Part shown: piece by piece, positions 47,210-56,505 of the stretch
Position numbering within the stretch: the stretch's first letter is position 1
Layout: the number at the start of each line of letters is the position of its first letter
NCBI RefSeq assembly: GCF_014297595.2
Contig: NZ_CP060414.2
Span: 1,860,001-1,924,000 of the forward strand
Source: Neisseria musculi
GTDB lineage: Bacteria; Pseudomonadota; Gammaproteobacteria; Burkholderiales; Neisseriaceae
Direction of reading: 5' to 3'
Length of the DNA: 64,000 bases
Program-made: the position numbers and the translations under genes
The notes under the pieces: model-generated
Database searches by the model: none
What the model saw: the letters and a program-made list of their open reading frames with translations, nothing else
Told to the model about the DNA's origin: nothing

Positions 47210-48001
47210 CTAGATAATCCCCAGCGATTTCAATCCGCTATACACGCCGTCTTCTTCTACTGTCGGGCAGATATAATCCGCCGCCGCTTTCAAATCAGGA
47301 TGGCCGTTGCCCATTGCCACGCCAAACCCCACGGCTTTTATCATTTCTATATCGTTCAAACCGTCGCCGAACGCCATCACTTCCCGCATATCGATGCCCA
47401 ACCCTGCCGCCGCCGCGCGGATACCGCGCGCTTTCGAACCCTCTATATCGAGTATATCCACCGCCGATTCGTGCCAGCGCACGGTTCTGCAACCGTGTTC
47501 CGCCGCTGCGGCCGCCATCTCGGCTTCACGCCCGGCAGCATAAAAACCGAGCATTTGAAACACTTCGTTGCGGCGGTAAAAATCTTTGTCCACAGGGTGA
47601 TCGGGCAAAATATGCGCCATCGCCCCTTCCACCGCAGGCACGGACTCGGACACGGCGATGGTGTGGTCGGCCACAAACGCATAAGCAATTCCTTCGCGGT
47701 CGAAATAAGCACACAATGCTTCAACCTTGGCGGTTTCCAGCGGATATTTTTGCAGCACTTCGCCGCGATAGCGGACAAACTGACCGTTAATGGTGAGCAG
47801 CAAATCCATACCGGCCTCTGCCGCCAACGCGCGCACCTTGGCGGGCATGGCGGCATACGGGCGGCCGGTGGCAATGGCGGTGAGGATGCCGCGCGCCTTC
47901 AACGCTTTCACGGCCTCCGCCACCGATGGGCGCAGCGTGTCGGTGTATTTGCGGTAAAGCGTATCATCGATATCGAAAAAGATGATTTTGGGAGTTTGCA
48001 T
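47210..48001 (-). CDS. Cof-type HAD-IIB phosphatase
   Basis: A 263-residue cytoplasmic hydrolase. I chose the ATG at 48001 (MQTPKIIFFDIDDTLYRKY), where GAAAG lies upstream. HAD motif I is DIDDT, motif II is TAIATGR, and motif IV is FGDGLNDIEMI. A C2B cap lies between (about 85-185). Members dephosphorylate sugar phosphates, PLP or FMN; the substrate cannot be deduced here. Confidence 0.9.
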   Translation of the reverse strand: MQTPKIIFFDIDDTLYRKYTDTLRPSVAEAVKALKARGILTAIATGRPYAAMPAKVRALAAEAGMDLLLTINGQFVRYRGEVLQKYPLETAKVEALCAYFDREGIAYAFVADHTIAVSESVPAVEGAMAHILPDHPVDKDFYRRNEVFQMLGFYAAGREAEMAAAAAEHGCRTVRWHESAVDILDIEGSKARGIRAAAAGLGIDMREVMAFGDGLNDIEMIKAVGFGVAMGNGHPDLKAAADYICPTVEEDGVYSGLKSLGII

Positions 48002-48467
48002 AGCATTTCTTTCTGAATAATGTCCGCAGGCTGCCGAAAACTGCCGGCATCGCGATACACCGCGCCCGTTTGCCCTCGGCAGCGATCGCGCGGATAAGGC
48101 CGTCTGAAAACGGCCGGAGCCGATATGGCCTGCTTTATTTCTGTTACAGTGTACCGGCCTTGTCTCAAAGAAAAAGGTTTTACAGGCCGCTGAAGCCGCA
48201 GCGGAACCGGCTCCACCATACCCGCACCGCCCACAGCCTGCTTTGTGCCGAAACAAAGGCATTCACTATACTTTTCCGTTGCCGGGCAAAACACGGCAGA
48301 CCTCGGGCTGGTTCGCCTCAGCCGGCGGCTTCACAACCACCCGCCCACTGTTTGTGTCTGCCGCCCGATGCCTTGCCGTGGTTTCATCGAGCCGGCCATG
48401 CTGCCTTTTCAGACGGCCGCAGCATCCGAGTGTCGGAAAACGTGAAAAAATCAACAGTACAATCTTT
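48002..48467. other. Intergenic sequence without a gene
   Basis: It holds the Correia-like element at 48143-48270, single uptake sequences near 48099 and 48411 and a third abutting the exonuclease gene at 48466. Long frames across it are not supported. Confidence 0.5.
48143..48270. repeat. Diverged Correia-like element
   Basis: In order it has CAGTGTACCGGCCTTG, CTCAAAGA, GCTGAAGC, CGGAACCGGCTC and the terminal CACTATA. This is the word order of a Correia element read forward (CTCAAAGAGAACG, GCTGAAGCACC, CGGTTCCG, CCACTATA), with many changes. Confidence 0.5.
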
Positions 48468-49868
48468 TCAGACGGCCTCCAACACCTTCACCGCCGCCCC
48501 GCCCTGCTTGAATTTGGCTTTCAACAGCGGCGGCAGGGTTTCATCAAAATACCACCGGCCGCCGGGCAAGGCCAGCGCACCGCCTTCGCAGCGCAGCACC
48601 GCCGACCGCCCCGACAGGCAATCGGTTTCCACGATTTCGATTTTGCACGACCTTCCCCACCCCGCCACCGGCAGCCGCCCCGCCAGCAGCGCAATACGGT
48701 TGTTTTGCGCCTCGATGCCGCCCGCCGCGGCACAGCCGCCATCGCAGCACCCTGCCTCCTGCAGCGGACACGGCACGCCTTTGGCATGGGTTTGCGGCAG
48801 AATATCAAGCGGCAACGGACACAAACCGTGCGCCTGCGCCCATTGCACCAATGCACGCTTGGCCGCTTTTTTGTGCACAAACAAACCATTGGGCGGATTC
48901 TGCCTGCCGCCCTGCACCAACGGCACCACCCGCGCCTGCAAGCGCGCCTGCCCGTCCGGCACAAACTCAACCGTGAAATAACCGCCGGCGCTTTCAGACG
49001 GCCGGATGCCGTATTGTTCCGCCAATTGCACTTTCAGCCACAGCGCATGGAGCGGCCCCACCGCCGGGATAAAATCCAAACCGCCGGTTTCCGACACCAA
49101 CGGCCGGTTTCTTTCAAGATGCAGCATCATCGCCACTTCGGCAAATGCCTTCTCATGCACGCAAACCTCCAGCGCACGCCCCCAGCCGTCCCGCCAAACC
49201 GACACGCCCGGGGCATCGGGCAGCGCATAAATCTGCTCCGCCAAACCCGCATTCAGCCAAACCGGCAGCAGCTTTGGATTCATCAGCTCTCGGCAATGGT
49301 TTTCCCATTCTGCGCCTTTTTCGGCCAAACTGGCTTCCAAAAAATCGGCCAACGCCAACACATCGGCCAACGCACGGTGGCGGTTGGCCGCCGAAATGCC
49401 GAAACGCTCGATAATGCTGTCAAGATTATGCTTGTGAAACTGAGGATACAGGCGGCGCGACAATTTCACGCTGCACAAAGCCGGCGCGGCAAAATCCACG
49501 CCCGCACGCCGGAACTCATGGCAAAGAAAGGTGTAGTCGAAGCGGCTGTTGTGCGCCACCAGCAGCGAACCGCGCAACAGCGGCAACAGCTCGCCCGCCA
49601 AATCGGCAAACGCCGGCGCAGCGGTCACCATCTCATTGCTGATGCCGGTGAGGCGGGTGATAAACGCCGAAACCGACCGTTGCGGATTCACCAGCCGCTC
49701 ATACCGCTCTGCCCTACCGTTTTCAAAACGCAGCAGCGCCACCTCGGTGATGCGGTCCTCAAACAGATTGCCGCCGGTCGATTCGACATCCACCACAACC
49801 ACCGGCACACCCAAACGGTCGAAACACGCCGCCAGCAGCGGCCAACGATTAGAGGCTAGCGCCATCAT
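48468..49868 (-). CDS. DnaQ-like 3'-5' exonuclease with degenerate UvrC/Cho-type GIY-YIG domain
   Basis: A 466-residue protein from the ATG at 49868. The N-terminal DEDDh exonuclease (about 20-190) has VVVVDVESTGG (Asp27, Glu29), LVAHNSRFDYTFL and HRALADVLALADF. At about 220 comes IYALPDAPGVSVWRDGWGRALEVCVHEKAF, which aligns with the GIY-YIG opening of UvrC/Cho (LPxxPGVYxFxDxxGxxLYVGKA). The Tyr and the GKS-type residues are lost, so the nuclease there is probably inactive. The C-terminal third contains a cysteine-rich CPLQEAGCCDGGC segment. Likely role: DNA repair or degradation, not replication proofreading. Confidence 0.82.
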   Translation of the reverse strand: MMALASNRWPLLAACFDRLGVPVVVVDVESTGGNLFEDRITEVALLRFENGRAERYERLVNPQRSVSAFITRLTGISNEMVTAAPAFADLAGELLPLLRGSLLVAHNSRFDYTFLCHEFRRAGVDFAAPALCSVKLSRRLYPQFHKHNLDSIIERFGISAANRHRALADVLALADFLEASLAEKGAEWENHCRELMNPKLLPVWLNAGLAEQIYALPDAPGVSVWRDGWGRALEVCVHEKAFAEVAMMLHLERNRPLVSETGGLDFIPAVGPLHALWLKVQLAEQYGIRPSESAGGYFTVEFVPDGQARLQARVVPLVQGGRQNPPNGLFVHKKAAKRALVQWAQAHGLCPLPLDILPQTHAKGVPCPLQEAGCCDGGCAAAGGIEAQNNRIALLAGRLPVAGWGRSCKIEIVETDCLSGRSAVLRCEGGALALPGGRWYFDETLPPLLKAKFKQGGAAVKVLEAV

Positions 49869-49926
49869 ATTTCCGATTAAATTCAAATAACAGCCCGCTA
49901 TTTTACACTTTTTCGCCAGCAATCGC

Positions 49927-49955
49927 TTGACAGCATTAACAGGCATTCATATAAT
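49927..49955 (+). promoter_or_regulatory. Consensus sigma-70 promoter of the tRNA-Arg/tRNA-Glu operon
   Basis: TTGACA (49927-49932) and TATAAT (49950-49955) with the ideal 17-base spacer, 13 bases before the tRNA-Arg. Confidence 0.9.
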
Positions 49956-49968
49956 ACAAATCTTCCAC

Positions 49969-50045
49969 GCACCCGTAGCTCAGTTGGATAGAGTATCTGG
50001 CTACGAACCAGAGGGTCGGGCGTTCGAATCGCTCCGGGTGCGCCA
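49969..50045 (+). tRNA. tRNA-Arg (ACG)
   Basis: A 77-base cloverleaf with encoded CCA: acceptor GCACCCG/CGGGTGC, D-arm GCTCAGTTGGATAGAGT, anticodon loop CTACGAA (anticodon ACG), T-loop TTCGAAT. Confidence 0.97.
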
Positions 50046-50059
50046 CAGTTTATTTATCC

Positions 50060-50134
50060 GCGCCCATCGTCTAGCGGTTAGGACATCGCCCTTTCACGGC
50101 GGTAACCGGGGTTCGATTCCCCGTGGGCGTGCCA
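50060..50134 (+). tRNA. tRNA-Glu (TTC)
   Basis: A 75-base cloverleaf with encoded CCA: acceptor GCGCCCA pairing with TGGGCGT (first pair a G-T wobble), D-arm GTCTAGCGGTTAGGAC, anticodon loop CTTTCAC (anticodon TTC), T-arm CCGGGGTTCGATTCCCCG. It shares the promoter and the downstream terminator with tRNA-Arg. Confidence 0.96.
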
Positions 50135-50140
50135 TACAAC

Positions 50141-50176
50141 CGAAGCCCTTGAAATATTCAAGGGCTTCGGCTTTTT
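50141..50176 (+). terminator. Rho-independent terminator of the tRNA operon
   Basis: CGAAGCCCTTGAA and TTCAAGGGCTTCG form a 13-bp perfect stem with almost no loop, followed by GCTTTTT. Confidence 0.95.
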
Positions 50177-50481
50177 CTACTCCCCGGCCGTACAGGCCGT
50201 CTGAAACCATTTTTCAGACGGCCTGTGAATTTTCAACTCAATCAAAACACTGTTCAGACTGCAGGAATCTTTCGAAAAATATCTTCAGGCCGTCTGAAAA
50301 GTTTAAACTCCCGCCCAAGTGGGCATACAGATGAAAATATTAATGTATTGCTTAAACAAATGTTTAAATGTTTAGATGCTCCCTAGATTCCCATCTGCAC
50401 AGGAATGACGGAGGTTAAGCATTTTCAGACGGCCTTAAAGTAGTTTCACAAAGGTTTCGGCTGCACATATTGCAACCCAAA
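50177..50481. other. Intergenic sequence with uptake sequences and a dRS3 repeat
   Basis: An uptake-sequence hairpin lies at 50193-50223, with further single copies near 50288, 50424 and 50495. An AT-rich stretch (50335-50380) contains two near-copies of AAACAAATGTTTAAATG-like words. No gene. Confidence 0.5.
50387..50406. repeat. dRS3-like 20-base repeat
   Basis: ATTCCC-N8-AGGAAT, one base off the dRS3 consensus, followed by GACGG as in the copy at 43097. Confidence 0.65.
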
Positions 50482-50881
50482 TCAAAACACCTTTTCAGAC
50501 GGCCGCAATATCCCTCCCAACCTTTCGGGCAGGCGGCAGACTTTCTGCGCGGCATAGTCGAAACACGCCATGCCCGTCTGCACTTTGGCAATACTGGAAC
50601 CATCGCTTTCGCGGCTGATGTGGTAAAGCAGTGCAAAACCGCTGCGGCCGACATCTGCCGCGCCCATTTCCACCGCCGCATCCGTCATAATCAGCCCGAC
50701 CCCGCCCGCATCCAACTCGCTGAAACCGTGCAGCACAAGCCGGCGCAAACGGCATTCATGACACAAACGCAACACCGCATCATTTAGACAAATGACCGCC
50801 GTAATTAATATCGCCGATTTGCACCGTTATGCCGGTGCGGAACAAAGCCGCTTCGGGCAAAGGCAGATGAATACACGGCAT
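50482..50881 (-). pseudogene. Hotdog-fold acyl-CoA thioesterase, frameshifted and internally deleted
   Basis: GGAAGGGGTT precedes the ATG at 50881, which opens MPCIHLPLPEAALFRTGITV followed by QIGDINYGGHLSK and a stop. One base too many in TCTAAATGATGCGG (near 50783-50787) causes this. In the next frame the protein resumes as NDAVLRLCHECRLRRLVLHGFSE, the continuation expected for 4HBT thioesterases (GGHLSNDAVLRL). After DAAVE the text jumps to MGAADVGRSGFALLY. The family's YxxxxxxGDxLxVE strand, about 20 residues, is missing, so a second in-frame deletion is likely. The rest (VQTGMACFDYAAQKV) is intact. Confidence 0.8.
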
Positions 50882-51111
50882 AACCCCTTCCTTAAGAAAC
50901 AACCGCTTCAACCATTGCAAAGCCGCCGGCAGCCACACGATAACGACACGGCCTGCCTTCCTGAGGCTATGCGGCATTCCGTGATTCTAAGCGATTCCCC
51001 AAACAAACCGGCCGTACCGGCGCATACCTGCAGCACCGCCCCTGCCTGACGCAACTTTTTATTCAAACGGCTTGTTTTTGTTGTCGCGTGTAGTTTTCTG
51101 AGCGAACCTGA

Positions 51112-51117
51112 TATAAT
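51112..51117 (+). promoter_or_regulatory. -10 box of fba
   Basis: Perfect TATAAT 42 bases before the fba start. No good -35 is seen at the right distance (GTGTAG/TGTAGT region). Confidence 0.45.
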
Positions 51118-51159
51118 CCGCCCGTTATCCAATATTTCACCCCAATCCGGAGGATGTTT

Positions 51160-52224
51160 ATGGCACTCGTATCCATGCGCCAACTGCTTGATCATGCGGC
51201 TGAAAACAGCTACGGCCTGCCCGCTTTCAATGTAAACAATCTCGAACAGATGCGTGCGATTATGGAGGCCGCCGACCAGGTAAACGCACCCGTTATCGTA
51301 CAGGCCAGCGCAGGTGCGCGCAAATATGCCGGCGCGCCGTTTCTGCGCCACCTGATTTTGGCCGCCGTTGAAGAGTTTCCGCACATTCCCGTGGTGATGC
51401 ACCAAGACCACGGCACATCACCCGATGTGTGCCAACGCTCCATCCAACTGGGCTTCAGCTCGGTAATGATGGACGGTTCGCTGCTCGAAGACGGCAAAAC
51501 CCCGTCCAGCTACGAATATAATGCCGAAGTAACCCGCAAAGTGGTGGAATTTTCCCATGCCTGCGGCGTGTCGGTCGAAGGCGAAATCGGCGTTTTAGGC
51601 AATTTGGAAACCGGCGAAGCCGGCGAAGAAGACGGCGTGGGTGCCGCCGGCAAGCTTTCCCACGAACAAATGCTCACCAGCGTGGAAGACGCCGCCCGTT
51701 TCGTGCGCGACACCGGCGTGGACGCGCTGGCGATTGCCATCGGCACCAGCCACGGGGCCTACAAATTCACCCGCCCGCCCACCGGCGATGTGCTGCGTAT
51801 CGACCGCATCAAAGAAATCCACGCCGCCCTGCCCAACACCCATATCGTGATGCACGGCTCCAGCTCGGTGCCGCAGGAATGGCTGCAAACCATCAACGAA
51901 TACGGCGGCAACATCGGCGAAACCTACGGCGTGCCGGTGGCGGAAATTGTGGAAGGCATCAAACACGGCGTGCGCAAAGTCAATATCGACACCGATTTGC
52001 GCCTGGCCTCCACCGGAGCCATCCGCAAATTTATGGTCGAGCACCCCGCCGAATTCGACCCGCGCAAATATCTGGCCAAAACCGTAGAAGCCATGAAGCA
52101 GATCTGCATCGACCGCTACACCGCTTTCGGCTGCGAAGGGCAGGCAGATAAAATCAAGCCCGTATCATTGGAAAAAATGGCCGTGAAATACGCCAAAGGC
52201 GAGCTGAACCAAATCGTAAAATAA
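51160..52224 (+). CDS. fba: Fructose-bisphosphate aldolase, class II
   Basis: Zinc-dependent cleavage of fructose-1,6-bisphosphate in glycolysis/gluconeogenesis. It has 354 residues from the ATG at 51160, which is 6 bases behind CGGAGG; the in-frame ATG at 51154 abuts the Shine-Dalgarno and is unlikely. [27 protein letters not shown] is almost identical to meningococcal Fba. [12 protein letters not shown] carries the zinc His and the catalytic Asp, and [15 protein letters not shown] and [12 protein letters not shown] are further signatures. Ends at an uptake-sequence hairpin. Confidence 0.98.
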   Translation: MALVSMRQLLDHAAENSYGLPAFNVNNLEQMRAIMEAADQVNAPVIVQASAGARKYAGAPFLRHLILAAVEEFPHIPVVMHQDHGTSPDVCQRSIQLGFSSVMMDGSLLEDGKTPSSYEYNAEVTRKVVEFSHACGVSVEGEIGVLGNLETGEAGEEDGVGAAGKLSHEQMLTSVEDAARFVRDTGVDALAIAIGTSHGAYKFTRPPTGDVLRIDRIKEIHAALPNTHIVMHGSSSVPQEWLQTINEYGGNIGETYGVPVAEIVEGIKHGVRKVNIDTDLRLASTGAIRKFMVEHPAEFDPRKYLAKTVEAMKQICIDRYTAFGCEGQADKIKPVSLEKMAVKYAKGELNQIVK

Positions 52225-52249
52225 CGCCGCTCCCAAAGACAGAATACCG

Positions 52250-52275
52250 AGGCCGTCTGAATGTTCAGACGGCCT
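52250..52275 (+). terminator. Uptake-sequence hairpin after fba
   Basis: GAGGCCGTCTGAA and TTCAGACGGCCTT are separated by two bases. Confidence 0.75.
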
Positions 52276-52923
52276 TTATGCCCGCCATCCGTCAGGCAGA
52301 CACCAAGCCTGCTTTGTAAAAACAACGGTGAAAAACGCCGAGCCTGACGCTTGATAATTGGAACAGGCATCGCGGGCATAATCGGGCGTTTCACCGTGCT
52401 GTGTATGCAATTCGGCGTATTGCGGTTCCAACCCCGTCAAATCGCAGAAGCGGCGGCCGACACCCCGCGCCCCGCCGCCCGATAGGGCGCACATCGTTTG
52501 TTGTTACGCTCTATAAATCCCGTCTGAAAAAACAACGGCCGTCTGAAAATCTTTCAAACGGCCTTGATAATTGCCTGATCTCCCAACGTCTGCATATTAT
52601 ATAGTGAACCTACTGCGTTTCCATGACTGCGTTGCCGCGGCTCAACCCAAAGCAAACACTTTTACCGGCCGCCCAGGCAACAAAACCGGTTTCATGCCGC
52701 CCATACCCTCTGCGCTGGCTGCGGCTTGTTTTGTATCGAAAATGAAGCAAGATGCACCATAGTCGGCAAAAAGCCACATTGCCGCGTTCAAAAGTAAATT
52801 CACGTTAAACGGCATTGCCGCCCAAGCCGGCATTGATTAGCATCATTTACGGCAAAGCCGCCGTTGCAGCTTTGCCGGATTCACCAATTACACACTGATT
52901 CACTTTACTCAAGGAAAATACCC
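52276..52923. other. Intergenic region with an unrecognised short frame and repeat-like ends
   Basis: A 72-codon minus-strand frame (52276-52494, ending VVFTKQAWCLPDGWRA) shows plausible protein-like composition, but I cannot relate it to any family and no ribosome-binding site is clear. It could be a gene remnant. At 52600 a TATAGTGAA word resembles one end of a Correia-type element without a partner. An uptake-sequence hairpin lies at 52535-52563. Confidence 0.4.
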
Positions 52924-53283
52924 ATGAAAACCAGATTCTGCCTGCTTGCTTCTACCGCACTGATGCTTGCCGCCTGCGCCGCCCCCAACACCCCCGAGCC
53001 TATGGAAAACAACCGCAGCAACCATGCACAAAGTATGCGCTACTCATGTGAAAACGGCTTGTCCGTTTCGGTGCGCCAACTGGGTACCGAGCGCATCGCA
53101 CTGCAACTGAACGACAAAACCACCGTGATGGATCATGCCGTTTCAGGCTCCGGAGTACGTTATGTGAGCAAAAGCGGGCTGTTTGGTTCGGGCGCCCAAT
53201 GGCATGAAAAAAACGGCACCGCCATCTTCAACTTCACCGACCCCTACGGCAATAAAGTAGAAACCGTTTGCAACGCATCATAA
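52924..53283 (+). CDS. MliC-like lipoprotein, putative lysozyme inhibitor
   Basis: A 119-residue protein with a lipoprotein signal (MKTRFCLLASTALMLAAC, Cys18). YSCENGLSVSVRQLG...IALQLNDKTTVMDHAVSGSGVRYVS...WHEKNGTAIFNF follows the MliC/PliC pattern: YxCxxGxxxxVxY, then GxxYxxxxxxFWxKGxxAxL. Such lipoproteins bind C-type lysozyme in the periplasm or outer membrane and protect against host lysozyme. AAGGAA lies about 8 bases upstream. It is convergent with gpmA. Confidence 0.8.
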   Translation: MKTRFCLLASTALMLAACAAPNTPEPMENNRSNHAQSMRYSCENGLSVSVRQLGTERIALQLNDKTTVMDHAVSGSGVRYVSKSGLFGSGAQWHEKNGTAIFNFTDPYGNKVETVCNAS

Positions 53284-53309
53284 AAACTTCCGGCACTTCA
53301 ATTCCAGCA

Positions 53310-53338
53310 GGCCGTCTGAAAGCCTTTCAGACGGCCTT
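53310..53338. terminator. Bidirectional uptake-sequence hairpin between the MliC-like gene and gpmA
   Basis: AGGCCGTCTGAAAG and CTTTCAGACGGCCT pair around a very short loop between convergent genes. Confidence 0.8.
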
Positions 53339-53366
53339 TGGCATGGCAGTGCTTTATCCCGCGGGC

Positions 53367-54050
53367 TTATAGGTAGAATTTTTCAACCACTTTCAAATTA
53401 TCATCGAGTTTATACACCAACGGTTGCCCGGTGGGGATTTCCAAACCCATAATGTCGTCATCTGAGATGCCTTCGATGTGTTTGGCCAGCGCGCGCAGTG
53501 AGTTGCCGTGGGCGGCCACCAAAACGCGTTTGCCGCCCAAAATAGCGGGAGCGATTCGGTCTTCCCAAAAAGGCAGCACGCGCTCCAGGGTTACTTTCAG
53601 GTTTTCGCCGTTGGGAACCACATCGGCCGGCAGCTCGGCATAGCGGCGGTCGTTGTGGGCGGAAAATTCATCGCTCGGGTCGAGTAGCGGCGGCAGGGTG
53701 TCGTAGCTGCGCCGCCAAATGTGCACCTGCTCATCGCCGTATTTTTCGGCAGTTTGTTTTTTGTCCAAACCCTGCAATTGACCGTAATGGCGTTCGTTCA
53801 AACGCCAGCTTTTTACCTGCGGCACCCAAAGTTGGCCGCTCTCTTCCAGCACGATATTGCAGGTTTTGATGGCTCGGGTTAATACCGAAGTGAAGGCGAT
53901 GTCAAACAAATAGCCTTTCTCTTTGAGCTTTTTGCCGGCAGCGGCGGCTTCGGCCAAGCCCTGCTCGCTCAGCTTTACATCGCGCCAGCCGGTAAACAGG
54001 TTTTTGGCGTTCCATTCGCTTTGGCCGTGGCGGATAAATACTAATTCCAT
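53367..54050 (-). CDS. gpmA: 2,3-bisphosphoglycerate-dependent phosphoglycerate mutase
   Basis: A 227-residue glycolytic enzyme interconverting 3- and 2-phosphoglycerate. [22 protein letters not shown] holds the phosphorylated His of the RHG motif, [14 protein letters not shown] the substrate loop, and [13 protein letters not shown] the second catalytic His. No unusual features. Confidence 0.98.
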   Translation of the reverse strand: MELVFIRHGQSEWNAKNLFTGWRDVKLSEQGLAEAAAAGKKLKEKGYLFDIAFTSVLTRAIKTCNIVLEESGQLWVPQVKSWRLNERHYGQLQGLDKKQTAEKYGDEQVHIWRRSYDTLPPLLDPSDEFSAHNDRRYAELPADVVPNGENLKVTLERVLPFWEDRIAPAILGGKRVLVAAHGNSLRALAKHIEGISDDDIMGLEIPTGQPLVYKLDDNLKVVEKFYL

Positions 54051-54481
54051 GTGTCTGCTCCAAATAACGGTGTTAAAAACCTGCTTTATAACATATTTTA
54101 CTGCGGTCGTTGCGTGAAGCCGCTGCGGTTTTGACCGATATTAAACCCGATTCGCTTAACTTTCTTTAATGCGCGCTGCTGAGGCTTGCCGTGCGTAACG
54201 TCAATCTGCCCGGTTTCCGCCCCGCATTGCCGCATTTTGGCTTGAGGGGCGGTTTGACAAACCGCCCGACCGGCAACACAGCCGGCCGCTACCGTCTGCA
54301 CGGCCTGCCGCCCGGTGCCGCAACAAAGCAGATGCGCCATTGTGCCTGCGTCCGGCCTTTATCTTCCAAACCAACCCGCTTCAGGATAAGCCTTTTTCAG
54401 ACGGCCTGAACCTTTTATTGCGCAGGCCGTCTGAAAATATGTTAGTTTAACAACCCAAACCCATTTTCATAAGGACTGCCC
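54051..54481. other. Intergenic sequence, no gene seen
   Basis: It contains an inverted pair of uptake sequences (about 54395-54435). An 80-codon minus-strand frame (54098-54340) lacks any recognisable family or ribosome-binding site. The sequence before betB presumably holds its promoter; I see no clear boxes or BetI palindrome. Confidence 0.4.
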
Positions 54482-55945
54482 ATGCCCACGCTCACCGCCT
54501 ACATCAACGGTGCCCGCACCGCCGCAAACCCCGCTGCCGAAACCTTTGCCGACATCAACCCCGCCAACGGTGAAACGCTCGCCCTCGTGCAGCAGAGTAC
54601 GGCCGAAGAAATCGAAGCGGCAGTGGCTTCTGCCGCAGCGGGGCAGAAAATTTGGGCGTCGATGACGGCGGCAGAACGCAGCCGCATTCTTTTAAACGCC
54701 GTGGCAATACTGCGCGGGCGCAATGACGAGCTGGCGCGCATCGAAACGCTCGACACCGGCAAGCCTCTGAGCGAAACCCGGTATGTGGATATCGTTACCG
54801 GTGCCGATGTGATCGAATATTATGCCGGTTTGGCGCAGGCACTCGAAGGCCGCCAGATTCCGCTGCGCGAAAACGCGTTTGCCTACACGCGCCAAGAGCC
54901 GTTAGGCGTGGTGGCGGGCATCGGCGCGTGGAACTACCCGATTCAAATCGCCATGTGGAAAGCTGCGCCCGCGCTGGCGGCCGGCAACGCAATGGTGTTC
55001 AAACCCAGTGAAATCACGCCGATGGGCACGCTGAAGCTGGCGGAAATCTTCACCGAGGCCGGCCTGCCCGGCGGCGTGTTCAATGTGGTGCAGGGAGATT
55101 GGCGTGTGGGCGAAGCCTTGAGTACACACCCCGAAATCGCCAAAGTGTCGTTCACCGGCGGCGTGGCCACCGGCAAAAAAGTGATGGCGCAGGCGGCATC
55201 GTCTTCTTTGAAAGACATCACTATGGAGCTGGGCGGCAAATCACCGCTGATTATCTGCGAAGATGCCGATTTGGGCTTGGCGGCAGACATCGCGCTGGCG
55301 GCGAATTTTTACAGCTCCGGCCAAGTGTGCACCAACGGCACGCGCGTGTTTGTACCCGCCGGGCTGAAGGCGGATTTCGAAGCCGCCGTGCTGGAGCGGG
55401 TGGCACGCATCCGCATCGGCAACCCGCTAAACGAGAATGTGAATTTCGGCCCGCTAGCAAGTTTTGCCCACATGGAAAAAGTGCTTGCCTACATTGAACA
55501 AGGCAAAGCCGAAGGCGCGCGCCTGATTGCAGGCGGCGGCCGTCTGAAAGAAAACGGCCTCTCCGAAGGCGCCTATGTCGCCCCCACCGTGTTTACCGAC
55601 TGCACCGATGAAATGACCATCTGCCGCGAAGAAATCTTCGGCCCGGTGATGGGCATTCTGACCTACGGCAGCGAAGAAGAAGTGGTGGCGCGCGCGAATC
55701 ACACCGGCTACGGGCTGGCCGCCGGCGTGGTATCACCCAACCTCCAACGCGCCCACCGCATCATCGGCAGATTGCAGGCCGGCATCTGCTGGATCAACGC
55801 TTGGGGCGAATCACCCGCGCAAATGCCGGTGGGCGGCTACAAACAATCGGGCATCGGCCGCGAAAACGGCGTGCAGACCCTGATGCACTACACCCAAACC
55901 AAATCGGTACTGGTGGAGCTTGGGGATTTCCAACCGGTGTTTTAA
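54482..55945 (+). CDS. betB: Betaine aldehyde dehydrogenase
   Basis: NAD(P)-dependent oxidation of betaine aldehyde to glycine betaine, the second step of osmoprotectant synthesis from choline. The 487-residue length is right for Bet[40 protein letters not shown] (catalytic Glu) and [16 protein letters not shown] (catalytic Cys) are all present. AAGGACTGCCC precedes the ATG. Two genes downstream lies betA. No betI regulator and no betT/BCCT transporter are in the window. Confidence 0.95.
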   Translation: MPTLTAYINGARTAANPAAETFADINPANGETLALVQQSTAEEIEAAVASAAAGQKIWASMTAAERSRILLNAVAILRGRNDELARIETLDTGKPLSETRYVDIVTGADVIEYYAGLAQALEGRQIPLRENAFAYTRQEPLGVVAGIGAWNYPIQIAMWKAAPALAAGNAMVFKPSEITPMGTLKLAEIFTEAGLPGGVFNVVQGDWRVGEALSTHPEIAKVSFTGGVATGKKVMAQAASSSLKDITMELGGKSPLIICEDADLGLAADIALAANFYSSGQVCTNGTRVFVPAGLKADFEAAVLERVARIRIGNPLNENVNFGPLASFAHMEKVLAYIEQGKAEGARLIAGGGRLKENGLSEGAYVAPTVFTDCTDEMTICREEIFGPVMGILTYGSEEEVVARANHTGYGLAAGVVSPNLQRAHRIIGRLQAGICWINAWGESPAQMPVGGYKQSGIGRENGVQTLMHYTQTKSVLVELGDFQPVF

Positions 55946-55974
55946 GGCCGTCTGAAAAATATCAAGGAGCAACG

Positions 55975-56505
55975 ATGGACTTAGGCAGCCTGGGAGAATG
56001 GTTAAACGCCCTGATTGCCGCCTGCGCCTTATTTTTGGCATGGCAGGCAGGCAAACAGGCCAAACAGCTTTATCAAAACGACAGGCGTAGGGAGCGGGAG
56101 CAGCAAGCCCTGCGGCAAAAACAGGATGCAGTCAGATTTTCGGTGTGGATTGCCGCCGAAAAAGGCAAAATCTATTCATGGGGCATCGTGCTCAATAATG
56201 TTTCGGAGCGGCCGCTGTATAACCTGGTGGTTTGCGGCGATTATGCCGGCAAGCACGGGGAGCGTGTGCCGTTTGCTTACAGCGAAACCCGTCTTTTGCC
56301 GCCCGGCCGCTTTTTTATTCCGAAAAACTGCGATGATACCCTGCCCTATGCGTTTAAATACCCCGAAATCTACGATGAAAATAAGATACAGCCCTTATTG
56401 GTAACCAAAAAACACCGCATCATCAGCGTTTCGTTTACCGACAGCGACGGCCTGCAATGGCAGGCAGACGACAAAGGCAATCTGCAGAGAACCAACCCGA
56501 CATAA
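55975..56505 (+). CDS. Small membrane-anchored protein between betB and betA
   Basis: A 176-residue protein from the ATG at 55975 (AAGGAG 7 bases before); an upstream in-frame start at 55801 lies inside betB. Residues 10-27 form one N-terminal transmembrane helix (LNALIAACALFLAWQAG). A charged segment rich in K, Q, R and E (28-55) follows, then a soluble domain with SVWIAAEKGKIYSWGIVLNNVSERPLYNLVVCG, YAFKYPEI and ISVSFTDSDGLQWQADDKGNL. I do not recognise the family; the IVLNNVSERPLYN part looks like a beta-sandwich seen in phage- and membrane-associated hypothetical proteins. Only 29 bases after betB, so cotranscribed. Confidence 0.7.
   Translation: MDLGSLGEWLNALIAACALFLAWQAGKQAKQLYQNDRRREREQQALRQKQDAVRFSVWIAAEKGKIYSWGIVLNNVSERPLYNLVVCGDYAGKHGERVPFAYSETRLLPPGRFFIPKNCDDTLPYAFKYPEIYDENKIQPLLVTKKHRIISVSFTDSDGLQWQADDKGNLQRTNPT

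Noticed and set aside
48243..49859. 538-codon plus-strand frame
   Set aside because: Antisense of the exonuclease gene, with GC-rich basic composition typical of shadow frames.
54098..54340. 80-codon minus-strand frame between gpmA and betB
   Set aside because: No family, no ribosome-binding site and atypical composition.
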